From: CAYVQE01 sp964633205
GTDB taxonomy: Bacteria > Myxococcota > B64-G9
Direction of reading: 5' to 3'
Assembly: GCA_964633205.1 (NCBI GenBank)
Contig: CAZWFN010000020.1
Span: 1-60,625, forward strand
Length of the DNA: 60,625 nucleotides
Shown piece after piece: positions 57,176 through 60,625 of the stretch (its first letter is position 1; the number at the start of each line of letters is the position of its first letter). Position numbers and translations under genes: made by a program. Under the pieces are notes generated by a model that did no database searches, was not told where the DNA came from, and was given only the letters and a program-made list of their open reading frames with translations.

Positions 57176-59701
57176 ATGGGCGAACAGGCCAAACCAGGCG
57201 AAGGAGCCGAGCGCTTCGGCCCGCTGGCGGCGGCGGTCCAGGCCCACCATCCGAGCTCGGCGGTGCTCTACGAGGCGCGCGCGCTGGACCGCGAGCTCGA
57301 GCGCGCCCGGCCGGCCTGGAGCACATTGCTGCACGGGGTCGAGTCCTTCATCGGCCACTACGCATCGGTTTTGCTGCACGAGCCGGCAGCGCTGGGCGCG
57401 GTGGGCGCCGGCTGTCTGGCCGCGGTCCAGCGGGCGCCGGTGGTGGTGCTGCGCATCCGGGCCGCCTCGGCCCTGATCCGCCTGCTGAACGCGGTCGCCA
57501 CCGAGGTCGAGCGGGAGGGTATCGACCGGGTCGATGCGGCGGTGCCGGACCGGATGCGCTCCTTGCTGGCGGCCCTGGCCGCCGAACGGCCGCTGCCCTT
57601 CGACCGTGGTTTGCTGGTGGCCCCGATGCTCGAGCTGGGCCAGCAGTTGGTGATGATGGCCGACGAGGGCCGGCCGCCGACGCTGTGGTTCGCTCTGGTC
57701 GAAGAGCTGAACAAGCTGCTGCTGGCCATCACCCGCCAGCGGATCAAGGGCGAGCCGCGCTATGACGGCCGCTGGGACGGAGATGAGACCCGGCAGGCCC
57801 TGGTGGTCGACCAGCTGGGTCCGGTACGCGCCGAACGCATCGAGCAGGATTTGCGGTGGCTGGACGATCTGGCGACGGCCGCCGCCGGCGGGCGCAGCAG
57901 CTCGGAGATCTTTCTCGACCTGTCGGCCTACGACGCCCGCGACGAGCGCCAGCGCTGCTGGCAGAGCTGGCTCGAAGCGGTAGCCGCCCAGGCCGCCGCC
58001 GGAGCCATCGCGCCGGCCGCCTTGCGGGCCCTGTGCGCTGGCATGGCCGACTGGATCCAGACGGTTTCGGATCGCGCCTTTTTGGCCGCGCTGGCCGGAT
58101 CCCTGGTCGAGCGGCTGCCGGCCGTGCTGGATCACGTCGGCGCCGAGGGGCTGGAGGCGGCTTGCGCCATGCTGGGGCCGGCCCTGGTGGGTCGGCTGGA
58201 GCAGGAGACGGGCACGGGGCGCATCGATCAAGCCCTGGAGCTGCTGCGCCGGCTGGGCGCGCTGTTGATCGAGCGTGCCGTCGAGCCGCAGCGGGCCCTG
58301 CCGGCCGATACCCTCGAGCTGGCCCTGCGCTTGCGCAACGGGCCGGTGGTGGGCCAGCCGGTCGCGACCGCCGACGTGGTCTGGCGGCTGGGCCTGCTGC
58401 CGCGGCTGGTCGAGGGCGATGCCCGCCGCTTGCTGCTGGGCCTGGTGGCTGGCTTCGGTCTGGAGCAGATGCGGCTCGACGCCGAGCCCGGGATCGAGTC
58501 AGGCGCTGGCACGCCGGTCGAGCAGTCGCGGCGTCTGGTCGATGCCGTGGCCGGTCTGCTCGGCCGCGCCTGGCCGGCGGCTTTGATCTTGCCGCTGCGG
58601 GCGGTGCTGCGGCTGGCGCCGGTGTCGCCGGTGGAGCTGGGCGGCTCGTCCTGCCGGGCCACCCTGGTGGGGCTGGCTCCCGGCGAGCAGCGGGCCGGAT
58701 TCCTCTACGATCTGAAGGAGCGCATCCTGGACCGGCCCGGCCCGGGCAACCTGCAGGACGTCGAACGGGTGCTCGGCTTCTGGCTGGATGGGCGGGTCGA
58801 GCGGCTCGACGGCCTGGCCGGTCCCGACAGCCTGGCCGCGCTGGCCCACAGCGAGCAGCGCGATATCCAGATCGGCCGCCTGCTGGCCAACCTGGCCGCG
58901 CACGCGCCGGTCGACGACAAGCGGGGCGTGCGCTGGCTGGCCCGGCTGCCCGAGCCCTACTACGAGGCGGACAGCCTGGCCAAAGTGGCCGGCTTCGAGG
59001 GCCTCGACGGCGACGCGCTGGCGGTGCTGACCAACGTGCTGTGTCTCTACCGCACCCTGGATGGCAAGCTGCGCCGGGGGGCCGGGCCGCGGCTGAATGA
59101 CCGCAGCCGCGGGGCACTGCTGGAGCGCGCCGATGACTTGCTGGAGCAGCGGCGCCGCGAGACCGCCATGCTGTTCGAGCCCGGCGGTCTCGACGGCCTG
59201 AGCAAGTTCGAGCGGCTGGAGCGCTTCCAGGCCGAGGGCGAGCTGGTGGCCGAGCTCGAGGCCATCTTCGAGGAGCTGATCATGCGCCAGCAGGCCCGGG
59301 CCGAAGCCGGCGAACGGCCCGATCCGGCGCCGCTGATCGGCCGGCTGCTGGCCCACGCCGAGCTGAGCGGCCTGCTGCCCGATTGCGCGGTCGAGCTGGC
59401 CGGCAGCCTGCTGGCCAGTGACGAACGCATCCCGTCGCTGCAGCGGTTGGCCGCGACCTGGCGCCAGTGGCGCTCGGGTCTGGAGGCCGACCTGGCCCCG
59501 GCGGTGCTCGATTCGCTGCAGCGCTTGCGGAACGACCCGCTGGCCGAGCCGAGCCCCACCTTCGCCCGCTGGCTGGTCACCCGCGGCGACGTCCCCCGAC
59601 AGCAAGCGGCCACCGAGCTGACCGGCATGCTGGTCGACGAGCTGCTGGCCGGCGATGGTGGCGGCCTGATGCTCCAGGGGCTGCTCGACAGTTGGGCCTG
59701 A
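57176..59701 (+). CDS. 841-residue alpha-helical protein, unknown function, coupled to pheT
   Basis: This large protein is Ala/Leu/Arg-rich and predicted almost wholly helical, with no signal peptide, no transmembrane segment and no recognisable catalytic motif. Helical-pair patterns suggest a HEAT/ARM-like solenoid, but I cannot confirm it. It starts six bases after pheT, so it is co-transcribed with the synthetase. Since pheST operons rarely continue with such a gene, the link is interesting, but it gives no function. Confidence 0.7.
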   Translation: MGEQAKPGEGAERFGPLAAAVQAHHPSSAVLYEARALDRELERARPAWSTLLHGVESFIGHYASVLLHEPAALGAVGAGCLAAVQRAPVVVLRIRAASALIRLLNAVATEVEREGIDRVDAAVPDRMRSLLAALAAERPLPFDRGLLVAPMLELGQQLVMMADEGRPPTLWFALVEELNKLLLAITRQRIKGEPRYDGRWDGDETRQALVVDQLGPVRAERIEQDLRWLDDLATAAAGGRSSSEIFLDLSAYDARDERQRCWQSWLEAVAAQAAAGAIAPAALRALCAGMADWIQTVSDRAFLAALAGSLVERLPAVLDHVGAEGLEAACAMLGPALVGRLEQETGTGRIDQALELLRRLGALLIERAVEPQRALPADTLELALRLRNGPVVGQPVATADVVWRLGLLPRLVEGDARRLLLGLVAGFGLEQMRLDAEPGIESGAGTPVEQSRRLVDAVAGLLGRAWPAALILPLRAVLRLAPVSPVELGGSSCRATLVGLAPGEQRAGFLYDLKERILDRPGPGNLQDVERVLGFWLDGRVERLDGLAGPDSLAALAHSEQRDIQIGRLLANLAAHAPVDDKRGVRWLARLPEPYYEADSLAKVAGFEGLDGDALAVLTNVLCLYRTLDGKLRRGAGPRLNDRSRGALLERADDLLEQRRRETAMLFEPGGLDGLSKFERLERFQAEGELVAELEAIFEELIMRQQARAEAGERPDPAPLIGRLLAHAELSGLLPDCAVELAGSLLASDERIPSLQRLAATWRQWRSGLEADLAPAVLDSLQRLRNDPLAEPSPTFARWLVTRGDVPRQQAATELTGMLVDELLAGDGGGLMLQGLLDSWA

Positions 59702-59718
59702 GGGGGCGGGCCGTCGGA

Positions 59719-60405
59719 TCAGCCGGCGCAGCCCAGCGCACAGACGCCGTCGCAGCAGGTCCAGCCCGCGGCTTGCGGATCGCGGCAGTCGGGGCGCTCG
59801 CCGCTGCACAGCCCGCTGCAGCTCGTCCCGTCGCAGTGGGCCCCGGCCGGACAGTCGCCGTCGTCGCTGCAGGCCTGCTCGGCCTGGCACTCGAAGCCCA
59901 GGCACCAGCGCGGGCCCACGCAGCGGGCATCGTCGGCGCAGAGCATGCCGCAATCGCCCAGGTGGGCGTAGAGGTCGACCCGCTTCTTCTCGCCCTTTTC
60001 GGTGACGATGCCACCGGTCACTCCGCAGGCGTCGACCGTGGGCCGGCCGACCTCGTCTTCGACCAGGCTGGCCACCTGCAGCAGGTAGGGATCGGCATCG
60101 CCGGCGTTGGGTTTGACGTCGAGCAGCAGGAAGCGCCGCTCGGTCAGCGGATCGCGCTCCAGCGCATCCCAGGCCGACTCCACCGCGGCCGCCGGCTTGT
60201 AGTCGGCGCCGGCGCTGTCCAGCGCCGAGGCGCGCACCACCTCGGCCCGCACCCACTGCGGCGGGTTGTCGGGGGTGAAGCCGCGCAGCGCCCCCGACCC
60301 GGCCTCGATCATCCGCACCCGCACGGCAATGGCTGTCGAATCGGCCGGCCCGCAAGCCGCGGCGGCGGCTGACAGCAACAGCGCGATGGACCTGAGAAGA
60401 CGCAT
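59719..60405 (-). CDS. Cys-rich lipoprotein
   Basis: The 228-residue protein has a lipoprotein signal (LLRSIALLLSAAAAAC). A first domain of about 110 residues carries no clear signature. A Cys-rich C-terminus with at least 14 Cys follows, in patterns such as CGMLCADDARC, CSDDGDCPAGAHC, CSGLCSG and CCDGVCALGC, the same disulfide-module type as other lipoproteins here. It should be anchored to the outer membrane or cell surface. MRLL at 60405 is given as start; ATG at 60417 adds four residues and is equally possible. Confidence 0.75.
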   Translation of the reverse strand: MRLLRSIALLLSAAAAACGPADSTAIAVRVRMIEAGSGALRGFTPDNPPQWVRAEVVRASALDSAGADYKPAAAVESAWDALERDPLTERRFLLLDVKPNAGDADPYLLQVASLVEDEVGRPTVDACGVTGGIVTEKGEKKRVDLYAHLGDCGMLCADDARCVGPRWCLGFECQAEQACSDDGDCPAGAHCDGTSCSGLCSGERPDCRDPQAAGWTCCDGVCALGCAG

Positions 60406-60485
60406 CCGTTCCAGCATAGAAGGCGGCTGGCGGCCGGTCAACAACCGCACCGCCCCCGCCCTCCACCCTATCCTGGGGGGGCGAG

Positions 60486-60526
60486 AAGCGAAGCCTTTCG
60501 AATCGAGACCAGCGGCAAGCGAAGCC
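60486..60526 (+). repeat. Direct repeat AAGCGAAGCC, 31 bp apart
   Basis: The 10-base sequence occurs at 60486-60495 and 60517-60526, start to start 31 bases (about three helical turns), upstream of the partial gene at the window end. This spacing puts both copies on one face of DNA, as expected for an activator site. Confidence 0.5.
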
Positions 60527-60580
60527 CTGGGGCGGGGATCGGGCCGGGGAACCCGGCCGGCCGGGAGATGTCCAAGACCC

Positions 60581-60625
60581 ATGCTGCAGCGCACCGAAAT
60601 GCCACCGCTGGCCATCGCCCTGGGG
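60581..60625 (+). CDS. Start of a gene cut by the window edge
   Basis: ATG at 60581 opens a frame (MLQRTEMPPLAIALG) that runs to the end of the window, with GGGAG 13 bases upstream. ATG at 60599 is a second in-frame choice. Too short to identify. Confidence 0.35.
   Translation, partial: MLQRTEMPPLAIALG

Noticed and set aside
1..60625. tRNA, rRNA, CRISPR arrays, insertion sequences, phage genes
   Set aside because: No cloverleaf with T-loop consensus, no spaced direct repeats, and no transposase or integrase was found by reading both strands.

Overview
The window is about 70% GC, densely coding, and contains no tRNA, rRNA, CRISPR array or insertion sequence that I can see. Several traits point to a Myxococcota/'Deltaproteobacteria'-like bacterium. 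These are Cys-rich Dickkopf/EGF-like lipoproteins, an FG-GAP lipoprotein, a trypsin-like protease with a Cys-containing MYXO-CTERM-like tail, an AgmX/GltJ-type protein with an MJ0042 zinc ribbon, a Ser/Thr protein kinase with an Asp/Ala-rich tail, and PilZ, FHA, MshEN and TPR proteins. This placement is inferred from gene content only; there is no marker gene to fix it. The phenylalanyl-tRNA synthetase is of the archaeal/eukaryotic type, which is unusual for a bacterium.

Layout. 1-3.3 kb: the end of a dihydrolipoyl dehydrogenase, then a tightly coupled minus-strand operon of Fpg glycosylase, an AEP-primase-like protein and a TIM-barrel protein of the endonuclease IV/xylose isomerase superfamily. 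3.6-9.6 kb: a four-module rhodanese lipoprotein, two convergent TerB-like genes, an ArsA/Get3-like ATPase, a small membrane protein with a probable frame break, a Cys-rich lipoprotein and a rubrerythrin-like protein. 9.6-15.8 kb: a kinase/ferredoxin-nitroreductase pair, a CapA-like lipoprotein, membrane-anchored MsrB, a small zinc-ribbon protein and small hypotheticals. 15.8-18.1 kb: a coiled-coil protein coupled to DusB, and an HU-like protein with a good promoter and terminator. 18.2-21.9 kb: a molybdopterin operon (two MoeA paralogues, one fused to a periplasmic-binding-like domain, plus a membrane protein). 22-27.8 kb: a metallo-beta-lactamase fold hydrolase, a four-gene membrane/glycosyltransferase operon and a lipocalin-like protein. 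27.9-34.4 kb: exported and envelope proteins.

34.5-41.8 kb is a Bat/aerotolerance-like operon: membrane protein, DUF58, BatA-like VWA protein and a double-VWA protein. 42-45.6 kb holds PilZ, a metalloprotease, a small membrane protein, a LolA/LolB-like lipoprotein and an FHA protein. 45.6-53.7 kb holds a TPR lipoprotein, TtcA, an MshEN-REC-TPR fusion, the AgmX-like protein and a large alpha-helical unknown. 53.9-59.7 kb is archaeal-type pheS-pheT followed by a coupled 841-residue unknown. The window ends with a Cys-rich lipoprotein and the start of another gene.

Two wider patterns stand out. Many gene junctions use 4-base ATGA/GTGA overlaps, implying translational coupling. Several promoters share a TTG(A/T)C-17-TAGA-like architecture. 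A dispersed 58-bp intergenic repeat occurs at 6.8 and 31.7 kb, the second copy inside a long inverted repeat.
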